DNA of 49,675 nucleotides from Chitinophaga pinensis (GCA_945890895.1 CAMDDG010000017.1:1-49675), one strand, 5' to 3'. Shown: positions 25,927 through 35,004, numbered from the stretch's first letter. A program made the numbers and translations. The notes: generated from the letters alone by a model not told the origin.

Positions 25927-25937
25927 TGACTTTCAGA

Positions 25938-26975
25938 TTATGATTTCGTATCATCCGTCGAAAATTTATCCGTCTTTATCAGATCTAAAGCCACATCCAC
26001 AATCATATCTTCTTGTCCGCCTACCATTTTGCGTTTACCCAGTTCTTCTAAAATAGTTCGGGTATCAATTCCATAGAGTTTTCCTGCTTTTTCAGCATGT
26101 AGCAGAAAACTGGAATACACTCCAGCATATCCCAAAGACAATGTTTCGCGATCTACCCGAACCGGACGAACCTGCAAAGGTCGAATTAGGTCATCAGCAG
26201 CATCCATCAAAGCATATAAATCCGAGCCATGCGTTGCTCCCATTTTATTTAAAACAGCAATCAATACTTCTAATGGTGCGTTTCCTGCACCAGCTCCCAT
26301 CCCTGCCAACGAAGCATCCAATCGTTTTGCACCATGTTGCATTGCCATTATGGTGTTAGCTACCCCCAAAGATAAATTATGGTGACAATGAATACCAATT
26401 TCAGTTTCTGAATTCAAAACCGATTTAAAAGCAAGCATTCTATCTTTAACATCATCGGGCAATAAGGCTCCCGCTGAGTCCGTTACATACACACAATGAG
26501 CCCCATAGTTTTCCATGAGTTTAGCTTGTTGTGCTAATTTCTCTGGAGAATTCATATGTGCCATCATCAGAAAACCGGCCACATCCATTCCCAGATTCCG
26601 AGCAGCCCCAATGTGTTGAGCAGAAATATCGGCTTCTGTACAATGAGTTGCGATACGAACCGATTGAACCCCTAAATCACGAGCCCTCTTTAAATCATCA
26701 ATTGTTCCAATTCCAGGCAACAACAACGTTGTTAATTTTGCGTGCGATAGTTCTTTTCCTACCGCCTCAATCCAATCCCAATCCGTATGCGCACCAAAAC
26801 CGTAATTGAAGCTACCACCCGCTAAACCATCACCGTGTGCCACTTCAACAGCGTCTACTCGCGCCGCTTCCAATGCACGAGCAATTTCTCGCACTTGTTC
26901 GATGCTGTAATTGTGTCGGATAGCATGCTGACCATCCCTCAACGTAACATCTTGAATATAAAGTCTTTCAGTCAT
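25938..26975 (-). CDS. dmpG: 4-hydroxy-2-oxovalerate aldolase
   Basis: It cleaves 4-hydroxy-2-oxopentanoate to pyruvate and acetaldehyde, the next-to-last step of meta-cleavage pathways. In its family it forms a complex with acylating acetaldehyde dehydrogenase and channels acetaldehyde to it. The 345-residue TIM-barrel protein shows TLRDGQHA near the N-terminus (metal ligand Asp14, catalytic His17) and [11 protein letters not shown] (His196 and His198 as metal ligands). Spacing matches DmpG with a constant four-residue offset. It is the last gene of the minus-strand run dmpE-dmpF-dmpG, with dmpF 143 bp upstream. Confidence 0.95.
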   Translation of the reverse strand: MTERLYIQDVTLRDGQHAIRHNYSIEQVREIARALEAARVDAVEVAHGDGLAGGSFNYGFGAHTDWDWIEAVGKELSHAKLTTLLLPGIGTIDDLKRARDLGVQSVRIATHCTEADISAQHIGAARNLGMDVAGFLMMAHMNSPEKLAQQAKLMENYGAHCVYVTDSAGALLPDDVKDRMLAFKSVLNSETEIGIHCHHNLSLGVANTIMAMQHGAKRLDASLAGMGAGAGNAPLEVLIAVLNKMGATHGSDLYALMDAADDLIRPLQVRPVRVDRETLSLGYAGVYSSFLLHAEKAGKLYGIDTRTILEELGKRKMVGGQEDMIVDVALDLIKTDKFSTDDTKS

Positions 26976-27118
26976 TTAATTTTTATTTATTTAGGTAACG
27001 ATTTAGTAAATTAATATTTATTTAATCAGTGGTTCACTCGAATTTAAAATTGATCATAAAATGGTACAAAATCAAACTTCAAAGTATATGCAGGCAATTT
27101 TCAGTCAAATCGGTCCAA

Positions 27119-28045
27119 CTATCCCCACTTCTGAACCATTCGTTCAGCAGTTGCTTTTGCAGCACTGGTCATAATATCCAGGTTGCCAGCATAATCTGGC
27201 AAATAATGTCCAGCTCCTGTAACTTGAAGAAGCACCATAGTTTTTAAACCGGTAACATGGCCCACCCCTTCTATAAAAACCGGCTCGGTTATTTCTTCAA
27301 ATTGAACCTCTTGGTGAAGTCTGTATCCAGGAACATATTTTTGAACTTCAATTACCATATCCTGTATGCTTTTTCTAATGGCATCTTTATCAGCCATCTC
27401 ACTTAATGTAAAAACGGTATCACGCATAACCAAAGGAGGTTCCGCTGGATTTAATACTATAATGGCCTTACCGCGCTGTGCTCCTCCCACTTTTTCTATT
27501 CCGTGGGATGTAGTTTCTGTAAATTCATCAATATTGGCTCTTGTACCTGGTCCTGCAGATTTTGAAGAAATACTCGCAACAATTTCACCGTAATACACTT
27601 TAGCAACTCGAGAAACGGCTGCAACAATTGGAATCGTAGCCTGACCTCCACATGTAACCATATTTACATTGGCCGAATCAGAAAGTTCATTAAAATTCAC
27701 CGGTGGAATCATAAATGGCCCAATCGCTGCAGGAGTTAGGTCAATCACCCTCTTTCCAGGGAATTGGGAAATTTTTTCATTATTAATCACATGTGCTTTT
27801 GCACTCGTAGCATCAAAAATAAATTCAATTTCTGGCCATATTTCACTGCCAATCAATCCATCAATTCCCTCAGCCGTTGTAGCCACCCCCATCCGAGATG
27901 CCCGAGCTAAACCATCGGATTCAGGATCAATTCCCACCATCATACCCATTTCTAAAACGTCAGAATGTCGAAGTATTTTTATCATTAAATCCGTACCGAT
28001 ATTTCCCGAACCGATGATGGCAACTTTATGTTTTTTATTGGACAT
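27119..28045 (-). CDS. dmpF: Acetaldehyde dehydrogenase (acylating)
   Basis: It converts acetaldehyde, NAD+ and CoA to acetyl-CoA. The 308-residue protein has the NAD-binding loop [14 protein letters not shown] at the N-terminus and the catalytic cysteine in [13 protein letters not shown] at residue 132, the same number as in the characterised DmpF. The lid segment with [12 protein letters not shown] is also typical. It lies between dmpE (221 bp upstream) and dmpG; as partner of the aldolase it completes conversion of the C5 intermediate to pyruvate plus acetyl-CoA. No strong promoter was seen directly upstream. Confidence 0.95.
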   Translation of the reverse strand: MSNKKHKVAIIGSGNIGTDLMIKILRHSDVLEMGMMVGIDPESDGLARASRMGVATTAEGIDGLIGSEIWPEIEFIFDATSAKAHVINNEKISQFPGKRVIDLTPAAIGPFMIPPVNFNELSDSANVNMVTCGGQATIPIVAAVSRVAKVYYGEIVASISSKSAGPGTRANIDEFTETTSHGIEKVGGAQRGKAIIVLNPAEPPLVMRDTVFTLSEMADKDAIRKSIQDMVIEVQKYVPGYRLHQEVQFEEITEPVFIEGVGHVTGLKTMVLLQVTGAGHYLPDYAGNLDIMTSAAKATAERMVQKWG

Positions 28046-28188
28046 TTTTTACTTTTTATTACAATTTAAATATTCTATTGAGATAACTTCAACTACCCTA
28101 TTTGGGTTAATTTGGATTTCTTCTATTCTAATTTGAACTTCCTATGTTCTAATTTAAATTACTTCTATTTAGATCGTGAGATTTCACT

Positions 28189-28264
28189 GTTCAAATCACC
28201 ATTCAGAAGTAAAAATCCCCGATTTTCAGTTCAAATCACCCGTTTATTAACTCACCCGTTTATT
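28189..28264. repeat. Short direct repeats between dmpF and dmpE
   Basis: GTTCAAATCACC occurs at 28189-28200 and 28229-28240. TCACCCGTTTATT occurs at 28236-28248 and 28252-28264. Further upstream, TTCTAATTT is found twice in an AT-rich stretch. The 221-bp gap seems to have been built by small duplications; no gene is seen in it. Confidence 0.6.
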
Positions 28265-28266
28265 TT

Positions 28267-29055
28267 TTATTTTACAGTGAATTCTACGTTACCCAAACCT
28301 TCTATCTCAGCGCGAAATACATCATTGGGTAACATTGGAACCATAGGACCTAATGCGCCAGACAACAACACATATCCCTTTTTTAATGGACGATTTAACC
28401 CCACCATGGTATTTACCAGCCACAAAACAGCATTCAAGGGATTACCCATACAGGCAGATCCTTGTCCGGTCGATACTGATTCACTATGTTTAAACAAGTG
28501 CATTTTACATCCCTCAAAATCAAAATCCTGAAGAGAATGCCATTCATTTTCCAAAACATAATGGCTGGCAGAAGCATTGTCGGCTACGGTGTCGGTAATG
28601 CGAATATTCCAATTTTCTACACGCGACCCAACTATCTCAATTGCCGCACACATACCTTCTAAATAGGGCAGTAACTCCTGTGTATCTTCAAGCTTTCGGG
28701 GGATGTCTTGTCCTAACAAAAAAGCAATTTCTGCCTCAGCCTTAGGCTGCAATAAATCCTCCCAAGAAACGATGCCCCCATTTTTCACTTCAGTATCTGC
28801 CCAAATTACACCATAATCCGGCTGATCAACGCCCAATTGCTTTTGTACTGCAAATGAAGTCAATCCGATTTTTAATCCTGAAATAGAACGTCCTTTGGCT
28901 AACTCTCTTTCAACATTGTAATCCTGAATTGCGTAAGCCGTTACAACATCCGTTTCCCCAATCAAATTTCTTATCGGCAAACAAGGTTCTTTTGATTCGT
29001 GTGCATGGAGCAAAATATTTGCTGCTTGTTCTATAACCGTTGTATGAGAGTTCAT
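28267..29055 (-). CDS. dmpE: 2-oxopent-4-enoate (2-keto-4-pentenoate) hydratase
   Basis: It adds water to 2-hydroxypenta-2,4-dienoate to form 4-hydroxy-2-oxovalerate. The 262-residue product follows the MhpD/DmpE pattern closely: AYAIQDYNVERELAKGR, GLKIGLTSFAVQKQLGVDQP, and metal-binding Glu107, Glu109 (QPKAEAEIAFLL) and Glu140 (CAAIEIVGSR). The frame extends to 29115, but a -7 box at 29073-29080 ends 17 nt before the ATG at 29055, making that the start. It is divergent from dmpH; the two enzymes are homologous and in the known pathway physically associate, since the decarboxylase product is unstable. Confidence 0.93.
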   Translation of the reverse strand: MNSHTTVIEQAANILLHAHESKEPCLPIRNLIGETDVVTAYAIQDYNVERELAKGRSISGLKIGLTSFAVQKQLGVDQPDYGVIWADTEVKNGGIVSWEDLLQPKAEAEIAFLLGQDIPRKLEDTQELLPYLEGMCAAIEIVGSRVENWNIRITDTVADNASASHYVLENEWHSLQDFDFEGCKMHLFKHSESVSTGQGSACMGNPLNAVLWLVNTMVGLNRPLKKGYVLLSGALGPMVPMLPNDVFRAEIEGLGNVEFTVK

Positions 29056-29072
29056 ATTGTAAAAATTGTCTT

Positions 29073-29080
29073 CAAAAATA
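29073..29080 (-). promoter_or_regulatory. -7 element of dmpE
   Basis: TATTTTTG on the minus strand, a perfect match, ends 17 nt before the dmpE ATG at 29055. Confidence 0.5.
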
Positions 29081-29145
29081 CAAACTCTCAGGGAGTATCT
29101 TAAACGAAAATCCAAGGGAATTCATCGCATTTCGCTAAAAATACC

Positions 29146-29153
29146 GAATTTTG
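29146..29153 (+). promoter_or_regulatory. -7-like element (GAATTTTG) of dmpH
   Basis: One mismatch to TAnnTTTG; it ends 4 nt before the GTG start at 29158. Confidence 0.35.
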
Positions 29154-29157
29154 TTTT

Positions 29158-29940
29158 GTGACTCAACATTCAAACAACAGCAATATAGCAGAATTAGCTC
29201 ACAGCTTACACCAAGCTGCAATGATGGCAGAACCTATAAATCAAATTTCAAGTCAACAAGCAATTTCACTTTCTGATGCCTATCAAATTCAACAGAATTT
29301 GATTCAACACCGTGTAGATTCTGGATCTGCAATCATTGGTGTTAAAATGGGATTCACTTCTGAGGCTAAAATGAAACAAATGGGAGTCAACGATATGATT
29401 ATCGGAATTTTGACACAAGATATGTGGATCGATGAAGGACAATCCATACAGCGCAATCAATTCATTCATCCCCGAGTAGAACCCGAAATTTGTTTTATTT
29501 TGTCGAAAGACATTGATTCTGTCCTTTCCGAAAATGAAGTAAAAGAATATGTTGAGTGCATTTGTCCAGCAATTGAACTCATTGATTCTCGCTATCAAAA
29601 TTTCAAATTCTCCTTAGAAGATGTTGTTGCAGACAATTGTTCTTCCGCTGGCTTTTGTGTTGGGGAGAAGTTAGACCCGAGCACGCCTTTGCTGGATCTT
29701 CCAATAACTTTGAAAATCAATAATGAAATTGCAGAACAAGGAAATTCCAATGACATTTTGGACAATCCTTGGAGGTCTTTGGCAGCAGCAACTCGTCTTG
29801 CAAAACAGTTTAACATTCCGCTTAAAAAGGGATATTACGTTTTAGCCGGAGCAGCAACATCTGCGGCATTTATCCAACCCGCTCAATCGGTTTCAGCTGA
29901 AGTTCATTCCATGCCCTCCCTAGGATTTAACATGATTTAA
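29158..29940 (+). CDS. dmpH: 4-oxalocrotonate (2-oxo-3-hexenedioate) decarboxylase
   Basis: It decarboxylates 2-oxohex-3-enedioate to 2-hydroxypenta-2,4-dienoate, the substrate of DmpE. 260 residues from a GTG start. It differs from the hydratase in the features that mark DmpH: GVKMGFTSEAKMKQMGVN, IHPRVEPEICFIL, and IELIDSRYQNFKF followed by VVADNCSS. The pair dmpH/dmpE is transcribed from a shared divergent region of about 100 bp. Tautomerase, semialdehyde dehydrogenase and a ring-cleaving dioxygenase are not in the window. In Bacteroidota this lower branch often serves tryptophan/kynurenine breakdown by way of 2-aminomuconate, which is one possibility here. Confidence 0.9.
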   Translation: MTQHSNNSNIAELAHSLHQAAMMAEPINQISSQQAISLSDAYQIQQNLIQHRVDSGSAIIGVKMGFTSEAKMKQMGVNDMIIGILTQDMWIDEGQSIQRNQFIHPRVEPEICFILSKDIDSVLSENEVKEYVECICPAIELIDSRYQNFKFSLEDVVADNCSSAGFCVGEKLDPSTPLLDLPITLKINNEIAEQGNSNDILDNPWRSLAAATRLAKQFNIPLKKGYYVLAGAATSAAFIQPAQSVSAEVHSMPSLGFNMI

Positions 29941-29951
29941 TTGCTAAATTT

Positions 29952-30113
29952 CTAACTCAATTTCGACAGATTCAATCGAACATTCATTTTATCTTTAAAA
30001 TAAGGGTTGAATCCAATTTTAGATTCGCTTTGCTTCATTACAACAACCAATCCTGTTTGTTGATTAAATTCAAAAATTAATATTCTAAGGCAATAGTTTT
30101 CAATGAGCTTCAA
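29952..30113 (-). pseudogene. Gene remnant, C-terminal fragment
   Basis: A 53-codon minus-strand frame without a good start reads like the end of a real protein (FNQQTGLVVVMKQSESKIGF, then NPYFKDKMNVRL) and stops with TAG at 29954-29952. Upstream the sequence breaks into stops in all frames. The family was not recognised. It sits in the 596-bp gap before the lipoprotein gene, the rest of which is AT-rich and holds only regulatory-looking motifs. Confidence 0.4.
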
Positions 30114-30272
30114 TCAATACTTGATTTTTGAAGCAATTGATTCCAATCAACTCAGTTGAAGAAAGAATATTATTTTACTCAAATAACCCAACTACCCTTG
30201 AAACAATTTGTTATCCATATGTTTAGTATTGAAAGGAAGATTTTCTACCCAAATATTTCAATCATTAAATAA

Positions 30273-30290
30273 TTGTCATTTAAATGTCAA
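30273..30290 (+). promoter_or_regulatory. Pho-box-like direct repeat
   Basis: TTGTCAT-TTAA-ATGTCAA: two 7-bp half-sites with a 4-bp spacer (11-bp period), close in sequence and geometry to the PhoB box known from Proteobacteria (CTGTCAT, 4 bp, CTGTCAC). It lies 247 bp upstream of the lipoprotein gene. Whether Bacteroidota PhoB-type regulators use this sequence is not shown here. Confidence 0.35.
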
Positions 30291-30425
30291 TTTTGGTCTG
30301 TTTTTTCATCAAGCAAACAACTATTACAAAACATCAAATTCACAATATAAATACATACAATTAATTTAACACAATCATTTATTTAATTGATATTTAATCT
30401 ATTATATTATCCAAAAACCTCCACT

Positions 30426-30512
30426 GTTAATTTATAGTTAACATTTTAATTAAAAATACAATTGAATATAATATCCAATTAACATTTAATTAATATTGAC
30501 ACATGTCCTTTG
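30426..30512 (+). promoter_or_regulatory. Two 11-bp-period TTAA direct repeats and promoter of the lipoprotein gene
   Basis: GTTAA at 30426 and 30437, and TTAACA at 30479 with TTAATA at 30490, each pair spaced by 11 bp. The block at 30478-30497 is 18/20 identical to the block upstream of ppk1 (35269-35288). A weak -7-like GTCCTTTG (30505-30512) lies 15 bp from the start of the last half-site, exactly as at ppk1. TTAACA-type repeats with this period are the PhoP recognition pattern in Bacillus. Confidence 0.5.
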
Positions 30513-30536
30513 CAACAGGAATTAGAAACAAACTCT

Positions 30537-31751
30537 ATGAAAAAAATCAATTCAATTTTAGTAGCCGTTGCAATGACATCAGCTACGTTGTTCTTTGGAG
30601 CATGTTCAGATGAACCAACTGACAACAACAACAACAATTCGTCGGATGTTATTATCAGCGAGAACATCACTGCCAACACTACTTGGACAAAAGACAAAAA
30701 CTACGTACTTGCAGGTCGTATTGCAGTTACAAGTGGTGTTACATTAACTATTGAACCTGGTACTGTAATTAAGGCTCAAGCAGGAACTGGAGCGAATGCT
30801 ACTGCTTTAATTATTGCTCGTGGAGCTAAAATAATGGCTGAAGGGACTTCTACAGCACCCATTATTTTCACCTCAATTGCAGATGAAATTAAATCAGGTG
30901 AAATATCTTCTCCGAACTTAGATGCGGGTTTCGACGGTTTGTGGGGTGGATTAATCATTCTAGGCAAAGCACCTGCTTCTTTAAAAGGCGACATTTCTGA
31001 AACCGTAATCGAAGGTATTCCTCCAACGGATCCTAACGGTTTCTATGGTGGAAACGTTGCTGACGACAACTCAGGTGTTATTAAATATGTATCTGTTCGT
31101 CACGGTGGTGCAAACATTGGTGAAGGTAACGAAATCAATGGTATCACTTTAGGTGGTGTAGGTTCCAGCACAGTTATTGAAAACGTTGAAGTTATCGGTA
31201 ACCAAGACGATGGAATCGAGTTCTTTGGAGGTACTGTTAGCGTTAAAAATGCTGTAGTTTGGAATGCTGGCGATGACGCTATCGACACGGACCAAGCTTG
31301 GGCTGGAACCTTAGACAACTTCGTAGTTGTATGTGGACCTAATACTGACCATGCTTTAGAAATCGATGGACCAGAAGGTTCAATGATTGCGGGACATATC
31401 GTTAAAAACGGTTGGGTAAAAGGTTCTTCAGTTGCTGAATTAGCTGATTTCCGCTCTAATGCTCAAGGTTCATTCGAAAACATATATTTCTTAGGTTTCC
31501 CTGATCCTGCTACTGACGGTCGTGGTGATTTTAGCTTGGATGCTGCAACTTCACCAAACTTCACTGCGGGAACATTGAAATTTGCTGGACTTGAAGTAAC
31601 AACTACGCTAACTGATTTAACCAAAATCTTCAAAAACGGAACCGACGTGCACGCAAAAGCTGTAAATGCTGGTTCAAACACAGTTGGTGCTACTTTAGGC
31701 GCATTTACCGGATGGTCTTGGACTGAAAAAGCCGGTAATTTAGTTCCTTAA
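30537..31751 (+). CDS. Parallel beta-helix surface lipoprotein
   Basis: 404 residues from ATG 30537 (an upstream TTG at 30510 is inside the promoter). The signal ends in a lipobox LFFGACS (Cys23), followed by an Asn-rich linker (DNNNNNSSD). The body is a right-handed beta-helix: repeats such as VTSGVTLTIEPGTVIKAQAG, GLWGGLIILGKAP, and GIEFFGGTVSVKNAVVWNAG form stacked turns. It directly precedes a TonB-dependent receptor, the usual arrangement of an outer-membrane import pair in which the lipoprotein is a surface partner. The substrate is not evident; promoter motif and neighbours point to phosphate or a phosphorylated compound. Some databases mislabel such proteins as multidrug transporters. 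Confidence 0.82.
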   Translation: MKKINSILVAVAMTSATLFFGACSDEPTDNNNNNSSDVIISENITANTTWTKDKNYVLAGRIAVTSGVTLTIEPGTVIKAQAGTGANATALIIARGAKIMAEGTSTAPIIFTSIADEIKSGEISSPNLDAGFDGLWGGLIILGKAPASLKGDISETVIEGIPPTDPNGFYGGNVADDNSGVIKYVSVRHGGANIGEGNEINGITLGGVGSSTVIENVEVIGNQDDGIEFFGGTVSVKNAVVWNAGDDAIDTDQAWAGTLDNFVVVCGPNTDHALEIDGPEGSMIAGHIVKNGWVKGSSVAELADFRSNAQGSFENIYFLGFPDPATDGRGDFSLDAATSPNFTAGTLKFAGLEVTTTLTDLTKIFKNGTDVHAKAVNAGSNTVGATLGAFTGWSWTEKAGNLVP

Positions 31752-31810
31752 TAAAGCATACATATCTTCATTGTTGTCATCAAAATTGATTAAATAAAGT
31801 ATAATAATGA

Positions 31811-31853
31811 AATGTTCTAAAGCAGCAGGTTTTACCTGCTGCTTTAGAACATT
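31811..31853 (+). terminator. Perfect 20-bp hairpin between lipoprotein and TonB receptor genes
   Basis: AATGTTCTAAAGCAGCAGGT (31811-31830) and its exact complement (31834-31853) flank a 3-nt loop. There is no T run after it, so it is either a weak or conditional terminator or a stabilising structure that uncouples the high-level lipoprotein message from the receptor message. An ORF start at 31807 would lie within this structure and is rejected. Confidence 0.7.
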
Positions 31854-31923
31854 AAAAACCTCCCATTATTCACTAAACACCAAGACACCATTTCTATTTC
31901 CTCCCCAAAAAAGCGATCAAATA

Positions 31924-34900
31924 ATGCAAAACTATAGAATTATCACAATAGCCTTAATTACTATGGCAAGTTCAGTTCAAGTTATGCTAACGGCACAATC
32001 CTTGAACTCCATTTCAACTGAAAATCCAAATAATACATTAGTAAACACTTCCCCTGAAAACCAAAAAAATGGAATTCTTCGAGGAAGAATAATCGATGGA
32101 TCTTCCGCTAAAAAAATACAAAACGCAGAGATCGAATTAATTTCTATTGTCAATGCAAATAAAACAGACTCAGAATTAGATAGATCCGCAATTCCATCCC
32201 CCGAAAAACCAATTAAAACCACATCGGATCTTGACGGAAAGTTCGAAATCCAAGCGGCTCCTGGATCACACTCACTTAGAATTACAGCAGAAGGTTACAA
32301 CGCAATTTCAATAACCGATATTACCATTAATTCAAACGAAACCAATCCAATTGGCGACATTAAATTGGAATCGGCAGTTGAGGGGATGGAAGAGGTAAAA
32401 ATTTCCGTAAAATCAGTGAAGAACAATGAAGAAGCGCTACTAACGGCTAAAAAAATTGCACCCAACATGATTGATGGTATTTCAGCGGCCAATTTCAAGC
32501 GAATAGGTGATGGTGATGCAGCTTCGGCAATGTCGCGCGTAACTGGAGTTTCCGTAGAGGGTGGAAAATACGTTTTCGTTCGTGGATTGGGTGATCGTTA
32601 CACCAAAACTACATTAAACGGAGTAGATATTCCGGGTTTAGATCCGGATAGAAATACGATTCAAATGGATTTATTTCCGACAAATGTAATTGACAACATT
32701 GTAGTATCGAAGACATTTACAGCAGACTTACCTGCGGATTTTACGGGTGGTGTTGTGGATATTTCTACGAAAGATTTTCCTGAAAAGAAGAATTGGAGCG
32801 TGAATTTCGGATTGGGATACAATCCCAACATGAATTTAAAATCCAACTACCTTACCTATCAAGGAAGTTCTACAGACTTTTTAGGTTTTGACAACGGCAG
32901 TCGTGATATACCTACAGGAAATAGCAGTCAGATTCCATCCTACACCGATTTTTTAATTAATCCCAGTGGAACAAAAGGAAAAGAATTTCAAGAAATAACT
33001 CGAAAATTCAATCCTACCATGGGTGCAGAACAAAAAACCAGCTTTCTCAATTTAAGCATGGGCATTTCCTATGCCAATCAGAAGAAATTAAATAAAAAAT
33101 ACACGTTGGGTTATCAGGCTTCGTTAACTTATAAAAATGAAACGGAGTTTTATGAGGGAGCTGAATTCAATTTATATGCAAAAGATCCGAATCCAGAAAA
33201 CATGGAATTGACAGCCTTAGAACGTCAAACGGGCAATTACGGAACCAACAACGTATTATTGGGAGCATTGGGTGGAATAGCGTTAAAATCAACAAACGAC
33301 AAATACCGTTTCAATTTACTTCATATTCAAAATGGGGAATCAAAAGCGGGTCAGTTTTATTTTAGAAACACCAATTTAGGCGCCAATTGGGAAGCAAATC
33401 AAAACAACTTGGAATACAATCAAAGAAGCTTAACCAATATTCTGATTGCTGGTACACATTCCCGGAACAAAGGAAAAACCAAAATTGACTGGAAAATTGC
33501 ACCAACTCGTTCTAACATATCTGACCCTGATATTCGTTTCACTCGTTTTAGAGATCCCGACAATGTTATTTCAACTGAAGTCGGTAAACCTGAACGTATC
33601 TGGAGAGATCTAACCGAATACAATGTAGCCAATCGATTGGATGTATCAAAGGAAGTACGTGTATTGGGGAAAAAGGGCAAATTAGGAATGGGATTGGCAT
33701 ACACCTATAAAAACAGAAGTTTTGATATTCGTAATTTCCAAGTAACTGTGGGAGACACGAAGTTTTCAGGAGACCCGAATGAAATATTCAACGATTCAAA
33801 TCTGGTATCGCCAACAAATAAAAATGGTGTACGCTACGATGCCATGTTTATTAAAAACGGCCAAATTGTAAACCCGAATAAATTCCAATCTCAAGTACAT
33901 TACAGCGCAGCTTATGCAACTCAAGAAGTTCAAATTTCACCATTATTTAAAACAATAGTTGGATTGAGAGCTGAACAATATACACAACTTTACACTGGAA
34001 TCAATCAATTAAAAACCATTGATTACCAAAACGAAAAAGTAATCAATAGTATCAATCTTTTCCCCACTGCCAACGCGATGTACAGCATTTCTAAAAATGC
34101 GAACTTCCGAATTTCATACGCTCGAACCATTGCACGACCATCTTTGAAAGAAATGTCGTATGCAGAAATACTAGACCCAATAACCGGTAGAACATTCATT
34201 GGAGGAAAAGCAGTTGAAACTACCAACGGCGGAAACGACACTCTTTGGAATGGGGATTTGAGATCAACTCATATTAATAATTTTGACGTTCGTTGGGAGA
34301 GTTTTCAAAAATCGGGAAATATGATTTCTGCTGGAGTATTCTATAAAACTTTAAAAGATCCTATTGAAATTGTACAATTCTTAGCGGATGCCGGAAGTTT
34401 CCAACCTCGCAACGTAGGTAATGCAACAATTTTAGGAGCAGAATTTGAATTGCGTCAGCAATTATCGATTATCAGCGACTTCCTCAATCAATGGTCATTT
34501 AATACCAATTTGACTATTACCGAATCGCGAATCAACATCACTGAATCTGAATATTTATCCAGAAAAAACAGTGCTCGTTCTGGACAGGTAATAGATAGAA
34601 ATCGTGCTATGGCGGGTCAAGCTCCCTATATAATAAATGGTGGTGTCTCTTACACGAACAACAAGAAAACCATCGATGCAGGATTCTTTTACAATGTTCA
34701 AGGTCCAACATTACAATTTGTGGGCTTTTCAAACAATACAGATGTGTATAGCGTACCATTTCACAGTTTAAATTTCAATGCGAATATCAAATTTGGACCA
34801 CAAAACAAAATGGATCTAGGGGTCAAAGTAAGCAATCTATTAAATGACAAAAGAGAACAGATATTCAGCTCTTATAATGCCCAGGATCAATTTTTTACTC

Positions 34901-34950
34901 GTCTAAATCCAGGAACAAACATTTCCGTGAAATTCTCTTACAGTTTGTAA
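31924..34950 (+). CDS. TonB-dependent outer-membrane receptor with carboxypeptidase-like N-terminal extension
   Basis: 1008 residues from ATG 31924. Order: signal peptide (RIITIALITMASSVQVMLTAQ), CarboxypepD-reg-like domain (GILRGRIIDGSSAKKIQNAE), plug domain with RIGDGDAASAMSRVTGVSVE, VFVRGLGDRYTKTTLNGVDI and FTGGVVDISTK, then a 22-strand-type barrel ending in NISVKFSYSL. The pattern GLGDRYTKTTLNGV is typical of a group of receptors paired with beta-helix lipoproteins, not of SusC. No SusD is present. It is energised by TonB-ExbBD (not in window) and imports a compound too large or too scarce for porins. The terminator at 34981 closes the unit; ppk1 follows. Confidence 0.9.
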   Translation: MQNYRIITIALITMASSVQVMLTAQSLNSISTENPNNTLVNTSPENQKNGILRGRIIDGSSAKKIQNAEIELISIVNANKTDSELDRSAIPSPEKPIKTTSDLDGKFEIQAAPGSHSLRITAEGYNAISITDITINSNETNPIGDIKLESAVEGMEEVKISVKSVKNNEEALLTAKKIAPNMIDGISAANFKRIGDGDAASAMSRVTGVSVEGGKYVFVRGLGDRYTKTTLNGVDIPGLDPDRNTIQMDLFPTNVIDNIVVSKTFTADLPADFTGGVVDISTKDFPEKKNWSVNFGLGYNPNMNLKSNYLTYQGSSTDFLGFDNGSRDIPTGNSSQIPSYTDFLINPSGTKGKEFQEITRKFNPTMGAEQKTSFLNLSMGISYANQKKLNKKYTLGYQASLTYKNETEFYEGAEFNLYAKDPNPENMELTALERQTGNYGTNNVLLGALGGIALKSTNDKYRFNLLHIQNGESKAGQFYFRNTNLGANWEANQNNLEYNQRSLTNILIAGTHSRNKGKTKIDWKIAPTRSNISDPDIRFTRFRDPDNVISTEVGKPERIWRDLTEYNVANRLDVSKEVRVLGKKGKLGMGLAYTYKNRSFDIRNFQVTVGDTKFSGDPNEIFNDSNLVSPTNKNGVRYDAMFIKNGQIVNPNKFQSQVHYSAAYATQEVQISPLFKTIVGLRAEQYTQLYTGINQLKTIDYQNEKVINSINLFPTANAMYSISKNANFRISYARTIARPSLKEMSYAEILDPITGRTFIGGKAVETTNGGNDTLWNGDLRSTHINNFDVRWESFQKSGNMISAGVFYKTLKDPIEIVQFLADAGSFQPRNVGNATILGAEFELRQQLSIISDFLNQWSFNTNLTITESRINITESEYLSRKNSARSGQVIDRNRAMAGQAPYIINGGVSYTNNKKTIDAGFFYNVQGPTLQFVGFSNNTDVYSVPFHSLNFNANIKFGPQNKMDLGVKVSNLLNDKREQIFSSYNAQDQFFTRLNPGTNISVKFSYSL

Positions 34951-34980
34951 GTTGATCGCTTAATAGAGAATGAATAAAAG

Positions 34981-35004
34981 GGCCACGGGGAGGTGGCCTT
35001 TTTT
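34981..35004 (+). terminator. Intrinsic terminator after the TonB receptor
   Basis: GGCCAC (34981-34986) pairs with GTGGCC (34993-34998) around GGGGAG, followed by six T. Confidence 0.85.

Noticed and set aside
27669..28136. Plus-strand open frame opposite the start of dmpF
   Set aside because: Antisense to the well-supported acetaldehyde dehydrogenase; composition is that of a shadow frame.
28061..28266. Repeats between dmpF and dmpE as a CRISPR-like array
   Set aside because: Only two copies each, units of 12-13 bp with unequal spacing, and no cas genes.
31807..31923. N-terminal extension of the TonB receptor
   Set aside because: It would translate the 20-bp hairpin; a normal signal peptide starts at 31924.
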